Assembly: GCA_963777735.1 (NCBI GenBank)
Contig: CAVZRQ010000003.1
Span: 20,425 to 84,424, forward strand
Reading direction: 5' to 3'
Length of the DNA stretch: 64,000 bases
From: ZC4RG30 sp963777735
GTDB lineage: Bacteria; Pseudomonadota; Gammaproteobacteria; Steroidobacterales; Steroidobacteraceae
Position 1 is the first letter of the stretch, and the number at the start of each line of letters is the position of its first letter. The translations under genes and the position numbers were made by a program. Shown in pieces: positions 1 to 8,388 of the stretch. Under the pieces are notes generated by a model, which did no database searches, was not told the DNA's origin, and worked only from the letters and a program-made list of their open reading frames with translations.

Positions 1-441
1 AACGCGGAATTCTCCCGCGGTCCGGTTGGGAACAAAACCCGACGAACCGCCCATCGCTCCATGAAGGATGGTCCAGGGGTGCAGTACGGATTTCGCAAGG
101 TTGGCCCGCCGGGCGGCGGCAGGCGTGATCACCATGGCCTCTGCGCCCGAATCGAGAAAGCAGGGTCCCACCTCGACGCCATCGGCCTGCGCGGGCAGCA
201 GGATCTCGCCATGTTGCCCTTCCTGGTAGGCCATCCGCGCGACGGGCTCGCCGTGCCAGTGGCTGGTGAGGTTCTTCTGCCGGCCATGCCAGGCCCAGAT
301 CTGCACCACTGCCAGAAATGTCAGCGCGCAGACCAGCAGCATCTTCTGGTACCGCGGCGTGGGCCGGGCCGGAGGGCGTACGATCGGTCTATCCACGCTG
401 CGCGGAAGCTCCCTGCTTTCGCGAAGCACGCTACTTGCCAT
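1..441 (-). CDS. Membrane-anchored retropepsin-like aspartyl protease domain protein, 3' end cut by window edge
   Basis: An open frame of 147 codons runs from an ATG at 441 on the minus strand off the left edge without a stop. The product has a basic, proline-rich N-terminus (residues 1-33), one membrane segment (about 34-51) and then a short beta-rich region with FLDSGAEAMVI at about 95-105. A hydrophobic stretch followed by D-S-G-A is the active-site signature of clan AA single-domain aspartic proteases. A single TM segment before a retropepsin-like domain is a known bacterial arrangement. The rest of the domain lies outside the window, so catalytic competence cannot be judged. It is divergent from the dehydrogenase gene at 543; the 101 bases between them must hold both promoters, but I could not identify convincing hexamers. 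Confidence 0.7.
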   Translation of the reverse strand, partial: MASSVLRESRELPRSVDRPIVRPPARPTPRYQKMLLVCALTFLAVVQIWAWHGRQKNLTSHWHGEPVARMAYQEGQHGEILLPAQADGVEVGPCFLDSGAEAMVITPAAARRANLAKSVLHPWTILHGAMGGSSGFVPNRTAGEFRV

Positions 442-542
442 CGGAACAGCTGTCCATCGTTCCGCCCGATGCGGAGGCCGAGGCTATGGGTCTATAGTTC
501 CCGCAGGTGCAGGTCCGATCGGGTTTTCCATTGAGGCAGAAC

Positions 543-1802
543 ATGAATCCATTGCGCGCTACGGTTTCTGGCTCCCTGTCCGCGCTGCTTTTCGCCTGCC
601 TTGCGGTCCACATGACGGCGGGGGCCGCACAGCCCGCGCCTTCCATCCCACCGCTCGCTCTCACGCAGCCCAGCTACTCATTCGTCTCGGCCGAGCAGCC
701 ACGCCTGCGCGTGGTGGTTGCCGCGCAGGGCCTGAATCATCCGTTCGCGCTGGCGCTGCTGCCGGATGGCGATGCGCTGGTCAGCGAACGCGGCGGCAAG
801 TTGCGCCTGGTGCGCAACGCGGCGGGTGCGGCCGGCAAACCCACGGTGGTGGAGGCGCAGGAAGTGCCGGGCCTGCCGGCGCTCGCAACGCCGTATCGCA
901 ATTCCGGTCTGCACGATCTGGCGCTGCATCCGAAGTTCGCGGAAAACCGGCTGGTCTACTTCACCTTCAACAAGCCGGGTGTGCTGGTGCCGGCCTCGGG
1001 CACCACGCGCGCTGCGCAGCAGAGCCTGCTCACGGTGGTGCGCGCGCGCTTCGACGGCAAGGCGCTCACCGATGTGCGCGAGATCTTCGTCGGCAAATCC
1101 GCCGCCACCAGTGGTTCGCGTCTCGCCTTCGACGGCAAGGGTCTGCTCTACGTCATCATCGGCGCGGCCTTCGGCAATGAAGCGCAGTCGCTCGAAAACA
1201 CGGTGGGCAAGGTGCTGCGTGTGCGCGACGACGGCAGCATTCCGGCCGACAATCCTCACGTGGGCAAGGCCGGTGTCTCGCCGGCGGTGTTCACGCTCGG
1301 GCATCGCGACCCACTCGGCCTCACGGTGCATCCGGTGAGTGGCGAGGTGCTGGCGGTGGAGCATGGCCCCAACGGCGGCGATGAACTGAACCTCATCCGC
1401 GCCGGCCGCAATTACGGCTGGCCACGCGTGACCTTCGGGCATGGCTACGATGGCGCGGTGCTGGCCGAGTCGCCCGTGGCTGCCGATGTGGAGGCGCCGC
1501 TGGTGGTGTGGCAGCCGTCCATCGGCCCTTCGGGTCTCATGGTCTATACCGGCGAGCGCTTCCCGGCCTGGAAGAACAATGTGTTCGTGGGCAGCGTGCG
1601 TCGTGGGCAGATTCCCGGCACCGGCGGGCTGGAGCGGGTGGTGCTCAACGACAAACTGCAGGAGCTGCGGCGCGAAACCCTGCTCACCGACCTGCACCAC
1701 CGCATCCGCGATGTGCGGCAGGGGGCGGATGGCCTGATTTACGTGCTGACCGACGAAGACAACGGTGCGCTGCTGCGCCTGGAGCCCGAAACCGCCCGTT
1801 AG
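543..1802 (+). CDS. Exported PQQ-dependent sugar dehydrogenase (glucose/sorbosone dehydrogenase family)
   Basis: This 419-residue protein is read from the ATG at 543, which has GAGG about 7 bases upstream and opens a clear signal peptide (hydrophobic core at about residues 9-26). The mature part is a six-bladed beta-propeller of the GSDH/YliI type: an early HPFALALLPDGDALVSER blade, LHDLALHPKF, GKVLRV near the cofactor site, and the family block GHRDPLGL followed by EHGPNGGDELNL and NYGWP. In the family the His of the GHR motif is the catalytic base and PQQ is bound with Ca2+. The enzyme would oxidise aldose sugars in the periplasm and pass electrons to the respiratory chain. An in-frame start at 507 would precede the signal peptide and is less likely. 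Substrate is not predictable. Confidence 0.9.
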   Translation: MNPLRATVSGSLSALLFACLAVHMTAGAAQPAPSIPPLALTQPSYSFVSAEQPRLRVVVAAQGLNHPFALALLPDGDALVSERGGKLRLVRNAAGAAGKPTVVEAQEVPGLPALATPYRNSGLHDLALHPKFAENRLVYFTFNKPGVLVPASGTTRAAQQSLLTVVRARFDGKALTDVREIFVGKSAATSGSRLAFDGKGLLYVIIGAAFGNEAQSLENTVGKVLRVRDDGSIPADNPHVGKAGVSPAVFTLGHRDPLGLTVHPVSGEVLAVEHGPNGGDELNLIRAGRNYGWPRVTFGHGYDGAVLAESPVAADVEAPLVVWQPSIGPSGLMVYTGERFPAWKNNVFVGSVRRGQIPGTGGLERVVLNDKLQELRRETLLTDLHHRIRDVRQGADGLIYVLTDEDNGALLRLEPETAR

Positions 1803-1805
1803 GGG

Positions 1806-1850
1806 TTCCAGTGGAAAGAATGATGCGCTATATTCTCTCCAGAAAGGAGA
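1806..1850 (+). promoter_or_regulatory. Probable autoregulated promoter/operator of the Xre-RES toxin-antitoxin pair
   Basis: A perfect palindrome TTCCA-G-TGGAA (1806-1816) sits just upstream of a -10-like TATATT (1829-1834). A second inverted repeat, TCTCC (1836-1840) and GGAGA (1846-1850), encloses the ribosome binding site of the antitoxin gene that starts at 1855. Toxin-antitoxin operons are normally repressed by their own complex at such dyads. The -35 is not obvious. This is inference from position and symmetry. Confidence 0.4.
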
Positions 1851-1854
1851 TGGT

Positions 1855-2235
1855 ATGGGTGCATTGCAGCAAACCGCGCGGGATCCCGATCCTTCCAGCA
1901 CGCTGACGAAGGCCGTGGTGCGTGCCGCCGCGCTGCTCGGGCTGACCCAGGCTGCGCTGGCCGATGTGCTCGGCATGAGTGGCGCAACGGCGTCGCGGCT
2001 GGTCGGTGGCAGTTATGCGCTGCAGCCGGCGCGCAAGCGCGAGTGGGAGTTCGCGCTGCTGTTCGTGCGCCTGTATCGCTCGCTCGACGCCATCGTCGGC
2101 AACGAGCGCGATGCGCAGACCTGGCTGCGCAATGACAATCACGCCCTGGGCGCACGGCCCCTCGATCTCATCCGCAGCGCAGAAGGTCTGGTACGTGTCC
2201 TGCACTACCTGGACGCCAGCCGCAGTCGCGTCTGA
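1855..2235 (+). CDS. Xre/MbcA/ParS-type antitoxin
   Basis: The 126-residue product starts at ATG 1855, four bases after a strong AAAGGAGA. It has an N-terminal helix-turn-helix (about residues 18-50, with LLGLTQAALADVLGMSG typical of Xre) and a C-terminal toxin-binding domain of the MbcA/ParS/Xre type (RSLDAIVGNERDAQTWL, then NHALGARPLDLI). The 'ALGARPLDLI' turn is the family signature for the segment that inserts into the RES-domain toxin. The RES gene overlaps its 3' end by 41 bases, so the pair is translationally coupled in the usual antitoxin-first order. The antitoxin is intact although the toxin is frame-broken. Confidence 0.9.
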   Translation: MGALQQTARDPDPSSTLTKAVVRAAALLGLTQAALADVLGMSGATASRLVGGSYALQPARKREWEFALLFVRLYRSLDAIVGNERDAQTWLRNDNHALGARPLDLIRSAEGLVRVLHYLDASRSRV

Positions 2236-2918
2236 AGCCAGTCGCTGGCAGGGCCGCCTGTGGCGCGCGGTCGAAGCGCAGCACCGGGTGTCCACGTTGC
2301 GGCTGGTCGATACCCTGCGCGAACAGGCGCAGCTCGAGCAGCTGCTTGAAACCTCGAAGCCGGCGCTGCCTGCACAAGCCGCAGCACTGCACTACCTGCT
2401 GGCCACGCCATTCCGCTATCCCTCGCATCATCCGGGCGGTTCGCGTTTCCGCTCGGCCACCGACACCGGCGTTTTCTATGGCGCGGATGAACGCCGCACC
2501 GCCTGTGCCGAACTGGGCTACTGGCGCTGGCGCTTTCTGCAGGACAGCCCCGCGTTGCTGCGGCTGGAGTCCCTGCCGCACACCTTGTTCCAGGCCGAGG
2601 TGGCCGGCGTTTCCATCGACCTTACCCGTGCGCCCTTCGCCGCGCGATGCCGGTTTGTGGACGGCGCCACACGACTACGCGGCCTGCCAGCAGCTGGGTG
2701 CCGCGGCCCGCGGTGCAAACATCGAAGTGATCCGGTACCAGTCGGTGCGCGATCCCGAACACGGGCTGTGTGCCGCGGTGCTGACGCCGGCGGTATTCAC
2801 CGCAGCGCCGCTGCTCGAACAGACCTGGCGACTGACGGTGACCCGCGCGCGGATCCAGTGGCAGCGCGACTCCGCGCTGCATCTTGAGAACTTCGAGTTC
2901 GCCGCCATACAGGGCTAG
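2195..2918 (+). CDS. RES-domain NAD+-degrading toxin, with an apparent frameshift
   Basis: RES toxins are ADP-ribosyltransferase-fold enzymes that destroy NAD+ or modify PRPP synthetase. The frame opens at GTG 2195 inside the antitoxin gene and reads a RES N-terminus (RLWRAVEAQ, then STLRLVDTLREQAQLEQLLE). The RES core follows: FRYPSHHPGGSRFR, then TDTGVFYGADERRTACAELGY. At about 2645 the frame breaks: after APFAA the sequence continues one frame over as DAGLWTAPHDYAACQQLG and runs to the stop at 2918. Removing one base (a C after GCG) gives a normal 240-residue toxin with Arg, Tyr and Glu in the expected order. As written, the C-terminal third is lost, so the toxin would be inactive. Loss of toxin with an intact antitoxin is biologically tolerable, but several other genes here show the same kind of break. 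Confidence 0.8.
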
Positions 2919-2951
2919 ACTGATTCGCTAACGGAACAACGGAGACTCGAA

Positions 2952-3371
2952 TTGCTGCAGCCGTTTCATTTGGCCGTACCTGTGACCGATCTGGCCGCCG
3001 CCCGGAAGTTCTATGGCGAGCTGCTGGGATGCCCGGAAGGGCGCAGTTCCCCAGAGTGGGTGGACTTCGATTTCTTCGGTCATCAGCTGGTGGCGCACCT
3101 GGATCATTCCGGCGAAGCGCGCCGCCCGGTGCACAACGCGGTGGATGGCAAGGATGTGCCCGTGCCGCATTTCGGCGTGGTGCTGGAATGGCAGCAATGG
3201 CATGCACTCGCCGACAAACTGCGCGCCGCCGGCATGCACTTCGGCATCGAGCCCGGCATCCGGTTCAAGGGGCAGGTCGGTGAGCAGGCCACCATGTTCT
3301 TCCAGGATCCCAGTGGCAACGCGCTGGAGTTCAAGGCCTTCCGCGACCTGACGCAGCTGTTTGCCAAGTAG
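2952..3371 (+). CDS. VOC (glyoxalase/bleomycin-resistance fold) family protein
   Basis: 139 residues from a TTG start with GGAGA 7 bases upstream. It opens with PFHLAVPVTDLAAARKFYGELLGC, the first beta-alpha-beta-beta-beta module of the vicinal-oxygen-chelate fold, and closes with FFQDPSGNALEFKAF, the second module with its metal-ligand Glu. The intervening His residues (FGHQLVAHLDH, PHFGVVLEW) could complete a metal site. Proteins of this length form homodimers and include dioxygenases and lyases, so the reaction is unknown. The rhomboid gene overlaps its 3' end, suggesting co-transcription. Confidence 0.8.
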   Translation: MLQPFHLAVPVTDLAAARKFYGELLGCPEGRSSPEWVDFDFFGHQLVAHLDHSGEARRPVHNAVDGKDVPVPHFGVVLEWQQWHALADKLRAAGMHFGIEPGIRFKGQVGEQATMFFQDPSGNALEFKAFRDLTQLFAK

Positions 3372-4272
3372 ATTCGCCCATCCCGTCGATGTGTTCCGGT
3401 CTGCCCGTCGCCGTGCCTGCGACGAGCGGGCCTTCGTGCTGACGGCCGTCGGCATCGAGAACGAGATCGAGCTGGATGACGATGCCTACGCGGTGCGGGT
3501 CGATGCCACCGTGCGCGCGCATGCGCTGCACCACCTGTGGCAGTACGAACAGGAGCGCCGCGTGCCGCGCGAGGTTGAGCCGGTGCAGGAGTTGCAGCCG
3601 CATGCCTGGTGGGGCGCGCTGCTGTACGCCCTCGTACTGCTGTTCGTGCCACTGGCGGTGGCCAATGGCTGGTTCCACACCGCTCCCTATGACATCGGTG
3701 TGATGAATCCGGCGCGCATCCGCGCGGGGGAATGGTGGCGCGCCTGGACAGCGCTGACGCTGCATTGGGATGTGGCGCATCTGGTGGGGAATCTCGGCGC
3801 CGGCGTGCTGCTGGGATTCTCGGCGGCGCAGATCTGGGGCAATGCGCGTGCCTGGGCACTGATCATCCTCGCGGCGGCACTCGCGAACCTCGCCGAAGCG
3901 TACGGCGCCGGCCCATCCCGCTATGTTTCGGCGGGAGCTTCCACGGCCGTCTTCGCCGCGCTGGGGTTGATTGCGGCCTACACCTGGCGCACGCGTCGGC
4001 GCTTTGCCCACAACGCGATGAAGCGTCTGGTGCCGCTGGTGGCCGGCATCGCGGTGCTCGCCCTGTTCGGCGCGGGCGAAGCGCAGGAGCAGGGCAGCGA
4101 CAAGACCAATGTGCTCTCGCATGCGCTCGGCTTTCTCATGGGTGCGCTGGCCGGCACTGGCGTGGCAACGCTGCGCGGTGGCCGGTGGTTGCAGGCGATA
4201 CCGGACTGGTTGGCCGTGGCCATGGCGGCGGGACCGGTGCTTCTCGCCTGGACAATCGCTGCCCTGCGGTAA
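3361..4272 (+). CDS. Rhomboid family intramembrane serine protease
   Basis: The frame is open from TTG 3361 (overlapping the VOC stop), with a GTG at 3391 as an alternative start. About 80 cytosolic residues precede six predicted membrane segments. The rhomboid hallmarks are present: W-R first loop (EWWRAWTALTLHWDVAHLVGN), the catalytic Ser in SAGASTAVFAALG (GxSxxxF) and the catalytic His in SHALGFLMGAL near the C-terminus. It would cleave transmembrane substrates in the inner membrane. The N-terminal soluble region is unusual for the shortest rhomboids but common in proteobacterial paralogues. Its position just upstream of the envelope cluster at 4348 may be coincidental, as 75 bases and a palindrome separate them. 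Confidence 0.85.
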   Translation: MPSRFAHPVDVFRSARRRACDERAFVLTAVGIENEIELDDDAYAVRVDATVRAHALHHLWQYEQERRVPREVEPVQELQPHAWWGALLYALVLLFVPLAVANGWFHTAPYDIGVMNPARIRAGEWWRAWTALTLHWDVAHLVGNLGAGVLLGFSAAQIWGNARAWALIILAAALANLAEAYGAGPSRYVSAGASTAVFAALGLIAAYTWRTRRRFAHNAMKRLVPLVAGIAVLALFGAGEAQEQGSDKTNVLSHALGFLMGALAGTGVATLRGGRWLQAIPDWLAVAMAAGPVLLAWTIAALR

Positions 4273-4321
4273 GCGAATCAAGGAAGATCCCGTCAACCTG
4301 TTGGGCAAGGCTGGCGCCGGG

Positions 4322-4335
4322 ACCTTGTTCAAGGT
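4322..4335 (+). promoter_or_regulatory. Palindrome upstream of the DUF4159/vWA/MoxR operon
   Basis: ACCTTG-TT-CAAGGT is a perfect 6-base inverted repeat with a 2-base centre, ending 12 bases before the ATG at 4348. Its symmetry and position suggest an operator, or a small hairpin in the leader, of the long downstream operon. I could not assign promoter hexamers. Confidence 0.3.
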
Positions 4336-4347
4336 TAGTTTCGGTGC

Positions 4348-5172
4348 ATGGGGTCGCGAGTAGGGCATATACGCCAGCAGCTCGGCCTGGCGTTTGCCAT
4401 GGCCGTTTGCGCCCTGCTGTCCGGCGCGGTGTCTGGCAGCTCGGCGGGAAGCACTGCAGTGCGGTCCCCCGAGCCGGAATTCCGCTTCGCCCGCCTGGCC
4501 TACAACGACAACTCGGCAATGGGCTTTGATGGCTTCGGTCGCGGCGGGCGCGGCAGCCGCGGCGGCTCATGGACCACCGACGCGCCCGATGCCGAATACC
4601 ACCTGCTGACCGGCATCCGTCGCCTCACGCGCGTGAACACGCTGGATCCGGAGCGCGACCAGTTCATTGCGGTGCGGCCGGGCGATCCGGAGATCTTCGA
4701 GTATCCGTTCATCTACGGAGTGGAAGTGGGGCGCTGGTATCTCTCGGATGAAGAAGCGCTGAACATGCGCGAGTATCTGCTGCGCGGCGGCTTCCTGATG
4801 GTGGACGATTTCCACGGCAGCTCGCAGTGGGAAGGCTTCATGGAATCCCTGCGGCGCGTGTTTCCCGATCGCGAGGTCACTGAGATCCCCGACGATCACG
4901 AAGTGTTCCATGTGTTGTATGACCTCGATCAAAAGGTGCAGATCCCGGGCATCTATGCGCTGATGTCCGGACAGACCTACGAATCCGATGGTGTGGATCC
5001 CCACTGGCGCGGCGTGTTCGATGACAACGGCCGCCTGATGGTGGCCATCAATTTCAACATGGACCTGGGCGACGCCTGGGAACATGCCGACGATCCCGAA
5101 TACCCGCAACCGCTGACGGCGCTGGCCTACCGCTTCGCCATCAGCTATGCGATCTACGCGATGAGTCACTGA
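4348..5172 (+). CDS. Exported DUF4159 protein
   Basis: 274 residues with a signal peptide (about residues 12-33). The mature protein matches the DUF4159 pattern: AEYHLLTGIRRLTRVNT, EIFEYPFIYGVEVG, a 'LRGGFLMVDDFHG' strand-loop, and DLGDAWEHADDPEYPQP near the end. DUF4159 has a class I glutamine amidotransferase-like alpha/beta fold without the catalytic triad; its function is unknown. In other bacteria it occurs beside MoxR ATPases, DUF58 and BatA-type vWA proteins, as it does here. It probably acts in the periplasm as the first component of the operon. The next gene starts 19 bases downstream. Confidence 0.85.
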   Translation: MGSRVGHIRQQLGLAFAMAVCALLSGAVSGSSAGSTAVRSPEPEFRFARLAYNDNSAMGFDGFGRGGRGSRGGSWTTDAPDAEYHLLTGIRRLTRVNTLDPERDQFIAVRPGDPEIFEYPFIYGVEVGRWYLSDEEALNMREYLLRGGFLMVDDFHGSSQWEGFMESLRRVFPDREVTEIPDDHEVFHVLYDLDQKVQIPGIYALMSGQTYESDGVDPHWRGVFDDNGRLMVAINFNMDLGDAWEHADDPEYPQPLTALAYRFAISYAIYAMSH

Positions 5173-5191
5173 TGGCAGGGTTCGCCAGACA

Positions 5192-7435
5192 ATGATCGAA
5201 TTCCTGCTGGGACATTCCCTCGAGGCCTATCGCAGTGGTGAGCTCGCCTTCGCGCGAGGCTGGCCGATGTGGGTGTTCTGGCTGTGTGCCGCCGTGGGTG
5301 TGGTGGCCATCGGCTTCACGCTGTGGCGCCGCCAGCTCGGCATCTGGAAATCCGGTGCCATCGCGTTGCTGCAGTCGGCATTCCTGCTGCTGGTGCTGGT
5401 GCTGCTGTGGCGGCCGGTGCTGAATGTCGAAGAGAGCCGCGAGCGCGAGAACGTGGTGGCGGTGGTGATGGATGATTCGGGCAGCATGAATGTGGCCGAA
5501 GGCGATGCGCCAACGCGCCGCGTGCAAGCCGTGACGGCGCTGGATGCCGGTGTGCTGCAGAACATTGCCGCGCGCTCCGATCTGCGTCTGTTCGCTTTTT
5601 CCGATCGCGCGGAATCGGTGGAATCCCTGCAGCAGTTGCCCGGCGGCGCGGCCGCCACGCGTATCGGTGAAGCGCTCGATACCGTGACGCAGATGGCGGC
5701 CAGTGTGCCGATGGCCGCGATCGTGCTGGTCAGCGATGGCGCGGATACCGGCGGCACACTGAGCGAGACTGCGCTGGCGCGGCTCGCGGCCAGCGGCATT
5801 CCGGTGCACACCGTGGGTGTGGGGCCGGAACAGCCCGCCAACGATCTGGAACTCGAGCAGCTGCAGGTGGCCGCCACGGCCGCCGCGGGCGCCACACTCA
5901 GCGCCACCGTTTCGATCCGCCACCAGGGGCAGAAATCCACCGGCGTGCGCGTGTATGACGGTGAAACCCTCATCGCCGCGCAGGATGTGCAGCTGGGAAC
6001 CAAACCCGGTCTCGCCACGGTTGCGGTGGAGTTTCCCGCGGGTGAAGCCGGCGTGCGCGATCTGCGGGTGGCGCTGGACGCGCTGCCTGGTGAAGCGCAG
6101 CTGGCGAACAACGAGCGTCGCGCCGTGGTGGAAGTGGATGGCCGGCGCCGCAGCGTGTTGTATGTGGAAGGTGAGCCGCGCTGGGAATACAAGTTCATCC
6201 GGCGCGCGGTGGAAGGCAACAAGTCCCTGCGCCTCGTGAGCGCCGTGCGCGCCACGCCCAATCGCTATTACCGGCAGGGCGTGAGTTCGGGCAAGGATCT
6301 GGAGAACGGTTTCCCGGAAACAGCCGCCGAACTCTTCAGCTATGACGCCGTGATCCTCGGCAGTCTCGAGGCCGCGGCGCTGTCGCAGGATCAGCACACC
6401 TGGCTGAAGGAATTCGTCGATCGGCGTGGCGGCTCATTGCTGCTGCTCGCCGGTCGTGATGGCCTGGGTGATGGCGGCTGGAGTCGCGTGCCACTGGCGC
6501 AGTTGTTGCCTGCCGTGCTGCCTGCCGGCGCGGCGCGCAGCTATGGGGCACTGGTGAGCAACGTGCAGCCGACTGAATACGGCCGCGAATCGCCCATCGG
6601 CCGCTTCGATGCGGACCCGGTGAAGAATGCGGCCCAATGGAAGGAGCTGCCGGCGCTGGCCGATTACCAGGATCTCGGCAAGCTGCGTCCGGGCGCCGTG
6701 GTGCTGATCGAAACCGTGGCGGCTGGCGGTGTCACCTCGCCGTTGCTGGTGACCCAGCGTTATGGGCGCGGCGCCACTTACCTGCTCGGCACCTCCAGCA
6801 CCTGGCGCTGGCAGATGCAGCTGCCGCTGGTCGACCAGCGGCACGAGACTTTCTGGCGGCAGCTGCTCAGCGCGCTGGCCAATCCGGCACCGACGCCGGT
6901 GTCGCTGCAGTCCGAGCGCGCGGTCTACGAAGACGATCAGCCCGTGGTGCTGGAAGCCGAAGTGCTGGATGAAGCCTATCGCGCGGTGCCCGGCGCGACG
7001 CTCGCGGTGCGAGCGGTGTCCGAAACCGGCGAGGTGGTGCCGGCGCGCATCGAACCTTCCGGACGCGAGGATGGACGCTACGAAGTGGCCGTCGATGCGC
7101 GCGCGGCCGGGCTCTATAGAGTGGAGCTCACTGCCACGGCAGGGGCAAAGGAACTCGGCAGCGTCACCACGCATCTGCGGCGTGCCGATGGCGTGCTGGA
7201 GAAATTCTCTTCCTGGCAGCATCGACCCATGCTCGAGCGGCTGGCGGCCGATACCGGTGGCCGCTACTGGACGCTGGATGATCTCGACGGCCTGCCCGAA
7301 GCCATCCGCTATTCGCGCGCCGGCATGGTGGAGCGACAGTCGCTGGACCTGTGGAACATCCCGCTCGCTTTCCTGCTGCTCGCCATGTTGAAGTCAGGCG
7401 AATGGTTGCTGCGACGTCACTGGAGCCGGTTGTGA
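5192..7435 (+). CDS. Membrane protein with von Willebrand factor A and amidotransferase-like domains
   Basis: 747 residues. Two N-terminal membrane segments (about 26-45 and 55-73) precede a vWA domain that starts with VVAVVMDDSGSMN, an intact MIDAS (D94, S96, S98), and continues to about residue 260. A CARDB/Ig-like segment follows, then a Rossmann-type region (SVLYVEGEPRWEYKFIRRA ... YDAVILGSLEA) like the GATase-1-like domain of this family. A last membrane helix (LWNIPLAFLLLAMLKSG) lies near the C-terminus. The topology places most of the protein in the periplasm. vWA MIDAS domains bind divalent metal and protein partners, often delivered by MoxR ATPases such as the one encoded at 10659. 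The next gene overlaps by 4 bases (GTGA). Confidence 0.85.
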   Translation: MIEFLLGHSLEAYRSGELAFARGWPMWVFWLCAAVGVVAIGFTLWRRQLGIWKSGAIALLQSAFLLLVLVLLWRPVLNVEESRERENVVAVVMDDSGSMNVAEGDAPTRRVQAVTALDAGVLQNIAARSDLRLFAFSDRAESVESLQQLPGGAAATRIGEALDTVTQMAASVPMAAIVLVSDGADTGGTLSETALARLAASGIPVHTVGVGPEQPANDLELEQLQVAATAAAGATLSATVSIRHQGQKSTGVRVYDGETLIAAQDVQLGTKPGLATVAVEFPAGEAGVRDLRVALDALPGEAQLANNERRAVVEVDGRRRSVLYVEGEPRWEYKFIRRAVEGNKSLRLVSAVRATPNRYYRQGVSSGKDLENGFPETAAELFSYDAVILGSLEAAALSQDQHTWLKEFVDRRGGSLLLLAGRDGLGDGGWSRVPLAQLLPAVLPAGAARSYGALVSNVQPTEYGRESPIGRFDADPVKNAAQWKELPALADYQDLGKLRPGAVVLIETVAAGGVTSPLLVTQRYGRGATYLLGTSSTWRWQMQLPLVDQRHETFWRQLLSALANPAPTPVSLQSERAVYEDDQPVVLEAEVLDEAYRAVPGATLAVRAVSETGEVVPARIEPSGREDGRYEVAVDARAAGLYRVELTATAGAKELGSVTTHLRRADGVLEKFSSWQHRPMLERLAADTGGRYWTLDDLDGLPEAIRYSRAGMVERQSLDLWNIPLAFLLLAMLKSGEWLLRRHWSRL

Positions 7436-8388
7436 GCCGCCTGCGAGCCTGGATGCGAGGCATCGGCGTCGCGTTGCTGTGCGCGTCACCTGCCGGCGCC
7501 ACGCTGGCCGCGACGCAGGTACTGGTGGTTTCCGGCATCGGCGGCGAGGCGGAATTCGACACCCGCTTCACGCAGTGGAGCGAAAAGGTGGCGACGGCCT
7601 CCGCCACGGCCACGGGCGATGCGCAGCGTGTGGTGCGGCTGGCAGGTGATGCCGCAAAGCGCGAAGCGGTGCAGGCTGCACTGCAGAAGGCGGCCAGCTT
7701 GCGTGAAGGCGACCAGTTCGTGCTGGTGCTGCTCGGGCACGGCAGCTACGACGGCAGCGAATATCGCTTCAACCTGCCGGGGCCGGACCTCACCGGCACC
7801 GAGCTGCTCGCCCTGCTCGACAAGATCCCCGCCACGGTTTCGCAGCTGGTGGTCAACGCCACCAGCACCAGCGGCGCCATCGCCGAGCGCTGGCTGCGTC
7901 CGCATCGCGTGGTGGTCACCGCCACGCGCAGCGGCAGCGAGCGCAATGCGCCGCGCTTCGGCAGGTACTGGGCCGATGCCCTGACCAGCGAAGAAGCCGA
8001 TCGCGACAAGGACGGCGCCGTGACGGCGCAGGAAGCCTTCGAATACGCGACGCGCAAGGTGGGCGATGCCTTCAAGGCCGACGCCGCCATCGTGTCGGAA
8101 CACGCGCGCATCGGTGGCAGCGAGCCCTCGCGTTTCATCGTGGCGAGACTCGGCCCGGCTGCGCAGTTCGCGAGTGATGCGCAGCTGATGGCGATGCGCA
8201 ATGAACAGGCTCTGCTCGAACAGAAGCTGGGCGAGCTGCGGGCGCAGAAGGCGCAGTGGTCCCAGGATGAATACTTCAACCGCATCGAGCCGGTGCTGGT
8301 TGATCTGGCGAGGCTCGGGGTGCGCATCGATGCGCGCCTCGCCGTGCTGGGCGGGAACACGGGAGGAGTCGCCGATGCATCGCGCTGA
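7432..8388 (+). CDS. Exported caspase-fold (C13/clan CD-like) protein, probably lacking the catalytic Cys
   Basis: 318 residues from a GTG that overlaps the previous stop; an ATG at 7453 is an alternative. A signal peptide is followed by a Rossmann-like core: QVLVVSGIGGEAEF, then QFVLVLLGHGSYDG with the His-Gly dyad of clan CD peptidases. Where the catalytic Cys is expected the protein reads QLVVNATSTSGA, with Ser/Thr and no Cys. An acidic DRDKDGAVTAQEAFEYA segment resembles an EF-hand loop, and the C-terminus (about residues 240-300) is a predicted coiled coil. I infer a caspase-like scaffold that is either inactive or uses a different nucleophile. The protein is secreted and tightly coupled to the TPR-peptidase gene downstream (14-base overlap). 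Confidence 0.65.
   Translation: MSRLRAWMRGIGVALLCASPAGATLAATQVLVVSGIGGEAEFDTRFTQWSEKVATASATATGDAQRVVRLAGDAAKREAVQAALQKAASLREGDQFVLVLLGHGSYDGSEYRFNLPGPDLTGTELLALLDKIPATVSQLVVNATSTSGAIAERWLRPHRVVVTATRSGSERNAPRFGRYWADALTSEEADRDKDGAVTAQEAFEYATRKVGDAFKADAAIVSEHARIGGSEPSRFIVARLGPAAQFASDAQLMAMRNEQALLEQKLGELRAQKAQWSQDEYFNRIEPVLVDLARLGVRIDARLAVLGGNTGGVADASR

Noticed and set aside
678..1976. 432-codon open frame antisense to the sugar dehydrogenase
   Set aside because: Arises from GC-rich codon bias; no recognisable domains, composition typical of a shadow frame, while the plus strand encodes a clear family.
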